A stretch of DNA of 64,000 bases from Austropuccinia psidii (taxonomy: Eukaryota; Basidiomycota; Pucciniomycetes; Pucciniales; Sphaerophragmiaceae): the NCBI GenBank assembly GCA_023105745.1, contig JALGQZ010000004.1, positions 8,939,951 to 9,003,950 on the forward strand, given 5' to 3'. Positions 1 to 11,932 of the stretch are shown piece after piece. The notes under the pieces were generated by a model. It did no database searches. It was not told where the DNA came from and saw nothing but the letters and a program-made list of their open reading frames with translations. Within the stretch, counting starts at the first letter, position 1, and each line of letters starts with the position of its first letter. A program made the translations under genes and the position numbers.

Positions 1-1
1 C

Positions 2-3000
2 CCAACCATCAGGCAGATTTCCCAGCCAGGGAAAAGCCTGAGTGAAGATCATGTTGTGTTCAATTGTCTTCACTGTTTTCCATCCAGAGCACAATTGTGC
101 ATTCTGAATACTGGTGTCAAAAATTCCCTTAAATTTTTTGTTTTTTCTTCTCTCTCTGATATGTTTTACAGTATTCTCATTGATTCTGGTGCTACCAGCT
201 CATTTATTGCAAAGCAGTTTGTTCACAAGTATTCTTTGAGCATGTCAGAACTCCCAGAGAAGATTCCCCTTATTATTCTTGACTCCTCAGAGTCTCCTTC
301 CTTATTTTTGACTCACCATACTAAATATATGGTTGAGCTCCCTTCCTTCCCAAGCTTTGAATGGGACTTTTTAGTCATTGATACTCCCAAGGGAGAAGAC
401 CTCATATTGGGCTTTGACTTTCTTAATCATTTTAATCCATATATTGATTGGAGGCAAGGGCTGATCACCTTTAATGCTGAGCATACAGACTATCATGATC
501 CTTCAAAATCTTTCAGTAATGACTTTTCTTCTTCCAAATCATGTGCAGCTCTGGTTGGTGATTCTAGAACACCATCATTTCCATCTTCTGTCCATATTCC
601 TTCCCTTAATTCCCATCAGTCATTACTATCATCTAGATATGAAGTCTTCAAAGAGATTCAAGATGTTGGAGAAGATAATTATGTATCTTCACTTCATCTC
701 TTCTTTGGGAATATGGACCTTCCTCCTTCATCTTATTATGACTCCCTGGCGGAGTTGTGGGATGAAGAGGAAGATCCAGAAGAAATAGAAACCGTGATGA
801 AGGTTGTTCCTTCTGTTTATCACCAGTACGTGGATGTATTCTCCAAGGTGAAAGCAGAGAAACCTCCTCCTCACCGTGCCTGTGATCATCATATCGAGCT
901 GGAGGGGTCTCTCCCTCCAGTTGGGGTGATCTACTCTTTATCAAACCAAGAGTCAGATACACTCAGGGCCTACATTTCAGAGAATGTAGAGAAAGGTTTC
1001 ATCCGGCCAAGCTCCTCTTCAACAGGAGCACCTGTCCTCTTTGTCAAAAAGAAAGATGGTGGCCTCCGTTTGTGTGTTGATTACCGCAAACTCAATGCTG
1101 TTACTAGGAAGAACAAGTATCCTGTTCCTCCTATTAATCAGCTTCTTACTGTTTTCAATGGTTCTTCTATCTTCTCCAAGATTTATTTGCGTGGTGCATA
1201 TAACCTGCTCAGAATCAAGGAATGTGATGAACATTTAACATGTTTTAGAACTAAATATGGCAGCTATGAGTATTTGGTTATGCCATTTGGGCTCACCAAT
1301 GCTCCTGCCTCTTTCCAAAACCTTTTCAATGATATTTTTTTATGATCTTCTTGATATTTATGTTGTGGTTTATTTGGATGACATTATGGTCTTTTCCAAA
1401 TCTGAAGAAGAGCATTTCACTCATGTGTCCACTGTTCTATCCAGACTCAGAGCCAATAACCTCTTTGCTAAGGCCTCCAAGTGCCTGTTTCATGTTACTA
1501 GTGTAGAGTATTTGGGTTATGTTGTTTCTTCTGAAGGCCTCAAGATGGACCAAGCAAAAGTCCAGAAAATTCTTAATTGGCCACCTCCAAGATACCTCAA
1601 GGCTCTTCAATCATTCCTTGGCTTTGCCAATTTTTACTGCCGTTTCATCAAGAATTATTCAAAGAAGATTAGTTCACTCAAAAGTCTCCTCAAGAAAGAT
1701 TCCCGTTTTCCCCTCAATGAGGAAGCTCTTAGACAGTTTCATCAACTCAAAGAGGCTTTCACCATTGCTCCAATCCTTTCTCACTTTGATCCTTCTCTAC
1801 CCACCATTTTAGAGACTGATGCATCAGATTATGCCTTGGGTGCTGTACTGAGTCAGATTTCTGACTCAGGAAAACATCCCATTGCATTTGATAGCTGTAA
1901 GCCTCTCCCAGCTGAGCTCAATTATGAGATTCATGACAAGGAACTCCTTGGCATAGTCTGGCCTCTCAAGCGCTGGAGAGCTTTTCTCCTTTCTCTTTCT
2001 TCCTCTTTTGAAGTACTCACCAATCATTCATCACTTCAATATTTTATGTCATCAAAGATTCTTACTTGCTGTCAAGCCCACTGGGCAGAATTTCTTTCTG
2101 AATTCCATCTTTCAATCACCTACCTCCCTGGCCGCTTGGCTACCCTTCAAGATGCTTTATCATGTCGGGACAACGTTTACCCAGAGAGGGGGGAAGATTT
2201 CATCAGCAAGAATCCAATGAATTATCAAAAAATAATCAAGCAAGATGAAATTCAAGCCTCAAAATTCTTTGCAGTCAAGGTGGAAGCATTTTCAAACTTG
2301 ATTGAATCAATCCAGAAGGCATTATGGCAAGATTACAAATATAGAAGTATCCTTCAAGATTTGGGTAAAGGTAAATCTGTCCACAATTATTCTCTTGATT
2401 CCTCCTCCCAACTTCTCCTGTTCAAAGATTGCGTGGTGGTCCCAAATGACCCCACAATTCAGCTCAGCATACTTCAAAAAAGGCATGACTCTCCTCTAGC
2501 TGGACACCCTGGCCAAGAGAAGACTCTCAAACTTGTCAAGCGGGATTTCCACTGGTCCGGCATGACTCAATTCATCAAGGATTATGTCTCATCCTGTCAA
2601 CAGTGTTCAAGAAACAAAAATATTCACCACAAGAAGTTTGGACTCCTCAAACCTCTTCCAATTACAAATGGTCCTTGGATTTGTCTTTCAATGGATTTCA
2701 TCACTCAATTGCCACTGTCCAATTCATTTGACTCAATCCTTGTCATAGTGGACAGATTCTCAAAAATGGCAGTTTTTATTCCAACAATGTCTTCAATAAC
2801 TTCATTAGATTTGGCCCATTTATTCATCAAGAATATTTTCTCAAAGCATGGCCTTCCCTCAAGCATTGTTAGTGATAGAGGTTCTCTTTTTGTTTCTTCT
2901 TTTTGGACCAATCTTTGTCAGCAGCTCAAGATTTCAAGAGATCTGGCAACTGCTTACCATTCAGAAACTGATGGACAGACAGAGAGGGTAAATCAGATAC

Positions 3001-3736
3001 TAGAACAGTACCTTTGGATGTATGTCAGTTATCATCAAGATGATTGGAACACCTGGCTCCCTCTGGCTGAATTTGCCTACAATAACTCTGACCCTTCTTC
3101 AACAAAACAATCACCGTTTTTCACTGTTTATGGAAGAGATCCACATTTTGACTCAGTTCACATTACTCAAGATAATCCTTCTGGAAAGTTATCAACAAAA
3201 ATCCAATCAGTATGGCAAGATGTCAAGAGAGAACTTGAAGTTTGCATAAACAGGTTTAAGAGGTATGCAGATAAAAGTAGAACAAGTCCACCTGTTTTTA
3301 ATCCTGGTGACATGGTATGGCTTTCCTCCAAGAACATCAAATCAACTAGACCCACCAAAGAACTGTCTGAAAGATGGTTGGGTCCTTTTTCAATCTTGAA
3401 GAAAGTCAGCACTCATGCCTACCACCTCAATGGAAATCCATCCACCCAGTCTTCCATATATCCCTCCTGGAACCAGTCAAGAAATCAAAAATCCCAAATC
3501 GGCATCAAGAGCCTTCTCCTCCAATCATCATTGAAGAAGAAGAGGAATGGGAAGTCTCTCAAATACTAGACTCAAAGCTGAAAAAAGGAAAATCATGGTA
3601 TCTGGTGGAATGGAAAGGTTTCAGTCAAGACTCCAAAAGATCCACTTGAGAACCAACTGAAAACCTCACGAATTGTCCTGAACTGGTTAAGGATTTTCAT
3701 TCATTATATCCTGACAAGCCTGGGCCCCATTCTTAA
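2..3736 (+). pseudogene. pol: Gypsy-A pol polyprotein (PR-RT-RNaseH-IN-chromodomain), broken
   Basis: The frame is open from the window edge. Visible domains are an aspartic protease with DSGATSSF, then reverse transcriptase with the motif [25 protein letters not shown] and the YLDD box. RNase H follows with ETDASDYALGAVLSQ, an HHCC zinc finger (HPGQ...CQQC), an integrase core with MDF, SDRG and the Glu in TDGQTERVNQ, and a C-terminal chromodomain ending YLVEWKGF. Breaks: a frameshift in a T7 run near 1336, a second frameshift near 3430-3450 that splits off the chromodomain, and TGA at 3647-3649 where chromodomains have Trp before Glu-Pro. In RT motif A the usual KIDLRGAYN reads KIYLRGAYN, so the first catalytic Asp is Tyr. 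The frame closes with TAA at 3734-3736. Confidence 0.92.
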
Positions 3737-4521
3737 AAAGCTTGATTCATTATGGTGCTTGGTGGGGAGAGGAATTACCAAAAGTAAGTCCCACTCCTGG
3801 TATGCACCTTTAGGGGTATTCTACTCTTTTTTTTGTTGTAAGTATCACCTTGGCCACTCTGTGAGCACTTTGCAATTTTGGACACATATATTTGGCATGG
3901 CTTTCAACTTCATTTCCAATCTTATGGCCATTTTCACTTGGGATAATGGGCCATTCACTTTTCAGTTCATTTCCAAGACTTCCAAATTCAAATTCATTCC
4001 TTCAACATTTTTGTTTTTATTTTTATGGCACTGGCAGGAGTGGTAACTACCAAAAGTAAGTTCCTCTCCTGGTGTGCACTTCCCTTAGGGGTCTACAATC
4101 TTGTCAAAACATCACCTTGGCCACTTTGTGAGCACCTGGCATCAAATTTCTCTTTCCAGGTCCTTGGCCAATTTCAAAATCAGTTATCAACATCCGTGAT
4201 GAAGATTGGAACCTCCTCAAGATTCAATTCATTTTTCTTTTCTCTTTTCTCTTTCTTTTATTTTTATTTTCATTTTAATTTTATCATGTCAAATTTCACG
4301 TCAAGATTATCATTCATTTCAAACATCATCAATCTTGAAGCCAATCTGAAAAGAAGATCAAGCAAGTCCTGCGTCATATGACAAATTTTTAATATCAGTT
4401 ATTATTTTATTTTCCTCTTAAAAGACCTTTCCTCTATCCCACTGTCAATCCTTTCCAATAGCCTCAACAGGCTTCACCTTGTATTGGTGCTCAGGAGCTC
4501 ACCATTTCAAGGTGGGGGTAC
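3737..4521 (+). repeat. Gypsy-A 3' non-coding tract with an internal duplication
   Basis: Between the end of pol and the LTR there are almost 800 bases without a credible reading frame. A block at about 3759-3872 recurs at about 4031-4135. Both copies run through accaaaagtaagt, a tcctgg core, a TTAGGGGT step and caccttggccactYtgtgagcac. Each copy contains a GTAAGT. The tract ends in the purine-rich sequence aaggtgggggta at 4509-4520, directly before the LTR. This is the expected position of the polypurine tract that primes plus-strand synthesis. Confidence 0.6.
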
Positions 4522-5934
4522 TGTCACAACCATGGCAATTCACCTCCTTGGATCTCCATATGGCATATCAAGCCACAGTCCTTTTATGGCCAATTGGCCA
4601 TATCCATCACCAGTGGTCAATATGGCCATGTCATCATCTTATGGATCATTTGTCTTTTGGGGCCTTCATGGCCCTTCACCTCAATCCAGAAGCCATAGCG
4701 GCAATTTACGCCCAAATGGGTATTTCTGGTCATTTCCCTCAGAACCAGGGGACATGGCCCAAATGGCTGTTTTTGGCCATTTGGGCTCATAATGCGCATT
4801 TTGCGCACTTTGACACAAAGTGTCCAAAAGACACTTTCCCGCCCTTTGGGCCAGTTTTTGGCCCGGAACCCAAAAGTAGCCAAAACCCCAAAGGACCCAG
4901 AAACACGTTTTCAAGCTCTGAAGCCATCACATTCATCTTTTCCCCTCTGTCTTTCCATCTCAAAACCTTTGGACGCAATTTTCTTTCCAATGAACCAATA
5001 TGCCATAAAGGATGTTATATATCATTATGCATCATTTTTCAACAACAATTCAATGGTGGCAATATCAAATGGTCATTTAAAAATTCCAACATATCATCAC
5101 GTCATCAAGGCACCCAATCATTCAGAGGACTCATCAAGGCTCAAGAGCAAGTGTTTCAGCATCAAAGACCAATCACGCCATCAAGACGTCATTGGATAAT
5201 TCCATTCACATTATTCCTCCAAGGCAATACTGTTCAACCATTCTCAAGGGATTCAAGAGGAAGTTCATTCATTCATTCAATTGTCAAGTGTCAAAGCTCC
5301 ACTCAATCCATCTTGGCAACCATATTCATTTCAATACAGTCTGGATCCATCAAGAACTGTATTTCATTTTCAAGCATGGGAAATTTATTCAACCCAATTA
5401 AATTTCAATATTAGCCAGCTGTATCAATTCCCAAAACAATCAATACAGCCTCAAGGATCAATACAGATCAGTTTTCAGCCTGAAGAACTCAAGCTCCCAA
5501 CTTTTCACATATACCGGCTACCCTTTCCAGCCTGGGGGTTTTTTCCCAAGTTAATTAATATATTTTGATTTTATTTTATATTTATTTATCTTATCATTTT
5601 TGTTAAGTGAATACTGATATTATCAATTCAGTCATTTAGCACCTTTTCTCTTTTTCTTTCTTCGCCTGTCAATGGATATTTGGTGGTCATATCCTTACTA
5701 ATTCCATTTTTAATTTTGGCAGGTTGAAACAGTTATTAAGGACTTACTTGGTTGGCTCTTTGGCCATTTGGCTTGTCTTTCCTCTCATTGCATCTCATCT
5801 TTGTACCTGCATATTTCTTAGAGGAATTTATTCTTTTATTTTTATCTTCTTTATTCTTTTGAGTCTTCCAAGTGAGTTCCCTGATTGCTGAGTGCCAGGC
5901 CACTCTTGTTTTCTGTCCAAGAGCCCCTGTGACA
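4522..5934 (+). repeat. 3' LTR of Gypsy-A (1413 bp)
   Basis: It starts TGTCACAACC after the polypurine tract and ends CCCCTGTGACA, giving 7-bp terminal inverted repeats. The first 350 bases are unusually rich in GGCC-containing words such as atggcc and ttggccat. A related LTR in inverted orientation enters at the right end of the window (63288), and its outer end aligns with the outer end of this one. The 5' partner is outside the window, so a target duplication cannot be tested. Several reading frames stay open across it, one for 311 codons, but these are taken as chance. Confidence 0.75.
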
Positions 5935-8900
5935 AAACCTCATCATAAATTGAAACACAGACCCTGTGACTCAATTACAGGCCGAAAGTAATAAACCTTT
6001 GTATGAATTTTGACATCTCATGCCTGTCAGCAAGGAATTTGGGGGTCTGGCTCCCCCTTGGAGCCAAGATTCCTTTTCCCCCCAGAATCAATCTTTCCAT
6101 TTTTTTTTCTTTAATCCCTCATCATGTATTATACTTATAATTTACATATGTAATTAAATTGAGTTTTTACAGTACACAGATGCAATAATTGGCAACCCAA
6201 ATGTAAATTAAAGTTCACTTATGTAATACATGCACACATTCTGACATTTCAGCTGAAAATACTTCAATTCCTCATAGTTTCTAAACTACACACAACACCT
6301 CAATTTTAACACAAAAATTGATGTTTAACACCACATGTGATGTGAGCTAAACTAAGGTTTTGAGGTCTTTCAAGTTTTGTACAGAAAATACTAAAAACCT
6401 ATGTTAGCTTATTTAGAGTTGAGTTACAGAAACTTTGCCCAGAGGTGACCCCACCTTATTTTTTATGAGGAGTCAAATGGTAAAATAATTTGCATATGTT
6501 TATTTATAGGATGAAAAGCTATAATAATTTCTACTTAACTTTTTTCCAAAACTATTTTAATTTTGATATTTTTGTTGAAAATTCATTTTTACTTATTTTT
6601 TTCAAGTAAAAATGTGTTTTCACAAATTTAAATTTCAATGTAATTTCATTTTTGAATTATAATTAGATTTTGATTTTTGTGTACAAATTCATATTTTTAT
6701 TTCAATTTTAATCTTGATAATATAAATAAATTTATTTCATTTCTAATTGTATATTGTTTTATTATTTGTGGTCTTTTGGGTATCCAAAAATACCTCTAAG
6801 GCTCACACTTTGATTAAAGATTTATTCCAATATCACATGCTATTACCTCATATAAGAGGAAATGACCAATTAAAAAACCTCTATTTACATTTAAGTGTCC
6901 CCTCACAGAGGATTCCTGATGTCTAAAGATAGGCTTAAATCTTTCCAAGTATTAATTGAAACTCTTAAGTAAAATGTATTATTCCACAATATGAACTTCT
7001 ATAAGTCACCATTTTTCCTAAAATTTCCAAATGGATTAATTAGAAAATTATCTGTCTCTTTGCTCAAGTATTGCTTGAAAGAGTTTTGGGTCTTTCTGTT
7101 ACCCAAATATTGTGAGTCATCTGGGTGAAAATGGTTAAACAGGTGTTAGGTTTCTATTTTTGGAAGGAAGAACTTATGTCCATTTTAACAAAAAAACTGA
7201 TTGTTCCATTCTTTGGAGTAAAATCGTACGTTGTGGAACTCCTTTTAGTGTGGGATTGGATAAGGCAGTCCTTGAGGGGGAAGTCACAGGTAAACAGTTT
7301 TGAATTGCTGAAATAATCCTGTAACCAAGGGTGCTAATGGTGTTTTAGCTGCCCCTCTGAATATACTAAACAATCTCCCTACAGAGCTCACAAATCAATA
7401 TTTAAGATTGTGGCTTTACAACTAGAGAAGACTTTTCAGCAGTCTCTATCAGACCTATTAAATAATCAGATAAGTAACTTATAAGTTAAAAAAATATAAA
7501 ATATAATTTTCCAATAATAATATAAGATAATTTTAAGGGTAAGACCTCAATAGTATAAGAGGTTGATTTAATATAATAGTAATAAGATATATTTTAAGGG
7601 GTAAGTTCAATTTGATGTTATATATATTATAATACTTAATGGTTTTAGAGGGTAATTGTTAATATAATATAATAATAAGACCTTTAATAATTTATTGGTA
7701 AGATATTGTTCAATATAGAGAGGATGTTTGTTAAATATATAGAAAATATAATATAATATAAGGGTAGGGTTTTTTATATATAATAATAATATATAGTTGT
7801 AAGGTTGGTTTTTTTTTAATATGAAGATATAATAAGACTATTTTTCCTTTATAATGTAAAGTTTATGGTGATAAACTCAATATTTTGAGTATTATTGATA
7901 GTATTATAATTATAAGACTAATAGTTTAAACATAGGGTGGATTAATAATATTAAGTAGACCTTCTGTTAACTACTATTAATTAGAAATCACTATGAATTA
8001 AACTTATAAGTCTATAATACTTTAATAAAATAACTAGATTATCCTACTAGTAAGGGATGGATAATTATTCTCCTTCTTGGTATATAATTATTTGCATGAG
8101 GAAAGAGGAGAAAAATGAGGGAGAGAGGACCTCTATTTATATTCTTTGGGCCCTCCATAGAGGCACTCAAAAACAAGGGACTTAGAATTTTTCCACTTCT
8201 TTTGGCTGGGATAATTTCTTTATTGTGGTGAGATACCATTTGTTTGGTTTTTTTGCACCAATTTATGTATGATTATGTAATCTGAGATGTTTTTGCTGGT
8301 GAGGAATTTTGAGATGGTGTCATTTGAGCAAGATATTGCACCATATGTTTGGTATATTGCACCATTTCTGAAGCTTCTTTTATATTTTAATTAAACTTTA
8401 ATATTATTATGCACAGCCTTGAGGGAATTGAGCTGGTGAGTAATTTTGAGATGGTGCCATTTGATTAAGATATTGCACCATATGTTTGGTTTGTTGTTTG
8501 AACTTTAGGTTGAAAATGCTGTGTATTGTGGGGATTCTGTTTGTCCTGTATGAGATTTAATTTTTCTTTATCTAACTTAATTCTGTTTTTAATTTCTATT
8601 TACTGGCTTATCAGGTGGCTGTGCTTGTATTTCCACAGATATGCTGTGTAATTTAAGGTTTTTTTGATGGATTTTCCTTGCATAAATTAATTGATTTTAT
8701 TCTTTCTGTCTTGTGACTGTTGATTAATACAGTTTTAATTTATTCCTTATTGAACTGTCCTCAGTTTAATAACTGCATTTCTGAGTAATCCAATGGTTGA
8801 GCAGAGCTTAGGTAACTTGAGTGTTACATTACCCCTTTCACTGGTAACTTTAACATTCTTGCTAGTTTGTCTTTTTCTTTTCCTTATTTTATTGTTATTC

Positions 8901-9548
8901 TTGTAATAAAATGGTCCATTCTTCCAGGATTTTATTATGGGATTGTACATTTTTATGAATTTAGATCCATTTTATTGCTGAATTCCTCTATTATAGTTGA
9001 TTAATTATTGATTTTTCTTTGTTATTTCTTCAAATTATAGTCCTATAAATGAAATTCCACTTGAAACTGGGCCATTAAGGTATGGAATACCACAACGTAG
9101 AAGCATGTGTTTCTCACAAAATCTAATTTTACTTTACCACAACAACTTATGTCTTCTTTCTAATTGAAAATAAAAGTTTCTCAATTCAAAAGGCTCAAAG
9201 TAATATTTCTTGTTTCCAAATGGGACCTTTCAAGAGATTAACCGACTATTTTGAAATGAATAGGAATTGTGAAATATACTTTTTAAATAATTTATCAATC
9301 GAATTCCTTATTTATATACTTATCAGAAACTAAAATGGCTTCATGTAACCTTTTCAGTTTCAAATTTAATCCTCCTGGGATCCTTCATGCTTCATATGAT
9401 CCAATACCCCTTTTTCCATGTGCCTATTCCAAATATGAAGTAATTCTATCAGATAAAGCCTATAATGCACTTAAAAAATAAAGAATATATATGTAAAAAG
9501 ACTTAAGATTAATGAGAAAAACACTTCTAAATTCTTTCAAATATAAAG
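5935..9548. other. AT-rich spacer without recognisable genes
   Basis: No reading frame resembling a known protein was seen. A G-rich segment at about 6039-6077 (TTTGGGGGTCTGGCTCCCCC followed by an inverted GGAGCC) resembles the post-LTR segment of Gypsy-B. The part at 7480-8040 is nearly pure A/T with scattered ataatataa-like words. A 59-bp direct repeat lies at 8295-8353 and 8432-8490. Confidence 0.6.
8295..8490 (+). repeat. 59-bp direct repeat, two copies
   Basis: Positions 8295-8353 and 8432-8490 align without gaps with four mismatches. Both begin gctggtgag and end ccatatgtttggt. They are separated by 78 bases of unrelated AT-rich sequence. No reading frame or known element accounts for the copy pair. 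Confidence 0.75.
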
Positions 9549-10987
9549 TGTCAGCCTGTGACTCAAAACCAGAGCACAAGCATGACAGCCAAAATACCAT
9601 AAACCAATGGTATAGCCAAAATACCACCAAAATATGGAACTGAGCCAGATTAGCTCAAAAGGTATCAAAAGAAAGAGGAAACTCACCTCTTTCTGAAAAT
9701 ATAAGTCCCACCACCATAGGACAAGAAATAACAAAGTTATTCCTGCTCAAAGCTATTGCTGAGCATAAACCTTAATTTTCACCTCTCATCTAAAATCTAG
9801 AAGGAGAGGCTTAACCCCATCAAATGGGTATTCAAAATGAAGCTCTAAGCCAGGGCTATCCAATGGTACCAGCCAAACTGAGCTAGCACCAGTATTACTT
9901 GAGTTATGGTCAAATTCAGACCAAATAAGGGTGAACAAAACATTCACCTCTCATCTAACTTTTACAGTTTTAGTGTGAGATACCTAAAGTGGGGTCTTTT
10001 TGGAAAGAGCACAATCAGGGCTATCTGATGGTGCCATCCATTTCCTCATAACTCAACTACAACAGAAGTTATTGGCCAAACAAGCTTAATACAGCTTTTG
10101 ACCAGACCACGCCAATGTACAAAAATACTTGTACATGGGATAACTTTGTCATATTTAATGATAACCATGTCAAGTTGGGTACCATTGTGTAGAGCTCATA
10201 CAGGGCTATTCAATGAACCAACTTTGAGCTTGATATCTCAAAAACGGACAGAGTTATGACCATTTTAAGGTCAAAATCCCACCTGCTGTCAGATACAGCC
10301 TTACCATGGGATAATATCCCATAACCATGAATATGAGGTGTCAAATAGACAAAGAAGCATGTTTTTACTTCAATAACTCATATGTCAGTCAATACTGGGG
10401 TCCCATACAGTTTCTGTACAGCATTCTACGCGTCATACACGTCAGAATCAGGCTGTGAGGTCCCCAGATGAAAATTTTCACCCTGTATTAGTGAAAACTG
10501 CCCAGATGTGGTTTCAAAACCACATCTGAGCCCAATACAGGGTATACAGGCTGTTTGCAAACCACAAGCCTGTCCTGGAGAGTGAAAAATCTTCACTTCC
10601 TCTACGTGGAAAGGTCTATCAGCCTTTCCACCTCAATTTCAGGATAAAAGGAGGGCTTTCCACAGCCAAAAACCTTTCCTCATCCTGCTCTTGAATAACC
10701 TACGTAGTAAACTGTCAAAAACAGTTTTACTCTTGGTTAAATAATCAGGTATACTCTTAATTTAAAGTATTTTAGTCTTTATTATTGTAATCCAACAGGT
10801 AAAACTGCACCCAGGGCTTTCAACAGCGCTCACCACCACTATATCTCTATAGTAAAGCCCTTTAAATCTTAAATTAAATCATTTATTATCAATCTTATCA
10901 TCTTTTAAAACCATTTTTACCGTGTCACAGTCATAGTTAAAGCTTGTAAATACTCATATACACCTTTATCATAGACTCAGCCTGACA
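9549..10987 (+). repeat. 5' LTR of Gypsy-B
   Basis: 1439 bp, equal in length to the 3' copy. It includes a 26-bp hairpin (arms CAGATGTGGTTT, 10503-10528) and a second inverted pair ttttcac/gtgaaaa just upstream of it. A TATA-like GATAAAAGG lies near 10641 and is followed by pyrimidine-rich sequence. The promoter and transcript start are probably in this right-hand third, but that is inference from the motifs. Confidence 0.93.
10503..10528. promoter_or_regulatory. 26-bp hairpin in Gypsy-B LTR
   Basis: Two 12-bp arms, CAGATGTGGTTT and its exact reverse complement, flank a 2-nt spacer. The same hairpin is unchanged in the 3' LTR at 18767-18792. It could be an RNA structure in the transcript or a protein-binding palindrome; the sequence alone does not decide. 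Confidence 0.5.
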
Positions 10988-10990
10988 TTT

Positions 10991-11008
10991 TGGGGGCCTG
11001 GCCGTGTT
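10991..11008 (+). other. Putative primer binding site of Gypsy-B
   Basis: TGGGGGCCTGGCCGTG begins 3 nt after the LTR end. It starts with the TGG expected where a tRNA CCA tail pairs. The matching tRNA was not identified. Confidence 0.45.
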
Positions 11009-11033
11009 TTTTTTAACTTTTTGGACCTTACAA

Positions 11034-11088
11034 GTAAGTCTTTTCTCTTTTTTATGACTTATTAACACATTGTTTTATCTTTTTTTAG
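11034..11088 (+). other. Possible 55-nt leader intron of Gypsy-B
   Basis: A consensus donor GTAAGT follows CAA at 11031-11033. A TTATTAAC branch-like word lies at 11059-11066, and a long pyrimidine run ends in TTTTTTTAG at 11088. Size and signals fit fungal introns. No coding exon flanks it, so it would be an untranslated leader intron. A second strong acceptor, TTTTGATTCAG, lies at 11574-11584, so the leader could use several acceptors. Confidence 0.35.
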
Positions 11089-11583
11089 GTGTAATTTCCA
11101 TTTAAAAATATATATTTTATATATTTTTATCTTTTTTTTTCATATACTCATATTATAAAAGAGTATTTTTCACGTGGCTAATACCCACTGAAAATAATTA
11201 TTTTTGGCGTGTTTTGTATATAAAAACACATCAGCCATCAATAAGTCCTGTATTCTTGACTGAATAAGGACACCTCTGACTGAAAAACCATCAGTTGAGG
11301 CGTGGATTAAGTGTATTGTTGACTCAATAACACTTATACAAAACCACTTGTGCAGAATACACTTGAAAACCACAAGTGTATCTGTGGGATACTGGCACAC
11401 AAACAGTGTGACAGGGCACCATAAGCTGTATTTTTGACATGAAATTGTTAATTCAATTACACTGTCATTATACAAGGGCATATTGTAATAATATACAAGC
11501 CCAGAGGCCATTCTTAGACGTGCAAAACCAGCCTTTTAAGAAGTCTTAACTGACATAAGCCCTCTTTTTCCTGTTTTGATTCA

Positions 11584-11931
11584 GTGGAAGAAAACTACAT
11601 CCCACTTGAACCCCAGTCACAGGCCAACACACCAGTGACACCCTCAGAACCAGAGGGCAGCAAGGATAAACGAAAAAGGCTTAGTGAAGGCCTCATTACA
11701 GCCAAGAAGTGGACACCAATAGCCACTCAGAGGAGTAGAAAACCACGAAACTCTGCTTCAATACAAGGTAAACCAACCTTAACCACTTGTACAGGGAAGA
11801 TTACAATTATTAACCCAGTTGTAACCTCCAAAGGCAAACTGCCCAAATCAGCAGATAACAAATTCGTACAAGGCACAGTCAAAGGTAAATACCCTAAGAA
11901 CATAAAGTTTTTGACTGCTTGCAAACACTGA
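11584..11931 (+). CDS. Gypsy-B 5' gag-region ORF (frame 1)
   Basis: A reading frame without ATG, open from 11554 and ending in TGA at 11929-11931. It encodes about 115 residues that are basic and Ser/Thr/Pro-rich, with no recognised domain. The head of the frame coincides with a good splice acceptor (TTTTGATTCAG, ending 11584), so the coding exon probably starts there and receives its start codon by splicing. The stop overlaps the next ORF closely: TGA is followed one base later by the ATG at 11933 in another frame. That spacing suits termination-reinitiation or frameshifting. The product could be the N-terminal part of Gag; no homology was tested. Confidence 0.45.
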   Translation: MEENYIPLEPQSQANTPVTPSEPEGSKDKRKRLSEGLITAKKWTPIATQRSRKPRNSASIQGKPTLTTCTGKITIINPVVTSKGKLPKSADNKFVQGTVKGKYPKNIKFLTACKH

Positions 11932-11932
11932 T

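Larger units (their letters stand above)
1..5934 (+). mobile_element. Gypsy-A: Ty3/gypsy LTR retrotransposon, 5' part outside window
   Basis: Protease, reverse transcriptase, RNase H, integrase and chromodomain occur in that order, which is the Ty3/gypsy chromovirus order. They are followed by a long non-coding tract, a purine-rich tract and an LTR. The pol frame is already open at base 2, so gag and the 5' LTR lie to the left of the window. The copy is dead: two frameshifts, a nonsense codon in the chromodomain and a lost catalytic Asp in the reverse transcriptase are visible. The 3' boundary at 5934 rests on the LTR ends TGTCACA and TGTGACA being exact reverse complements. A later boundary near 6027 cannot be excluded, because a primer-binding-site-like segment lies downstream. 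Confidence 0.9.

Noticed and set aside
4479..5414. 311-codon plus-strand frame across the Gypsy-A polypurine tract and LTR
   Set aside because: No ATG at its head, composition driven by repeated words, several other frames also open in the same stretch, and it lies in the LTR.
9537..9734. 65-codon minus-strand frame, repeated at 17741-17998
   Set aside because: It lies in the Gypsy-B LTRs on the antisense strand; the duplication is the LTR itself.
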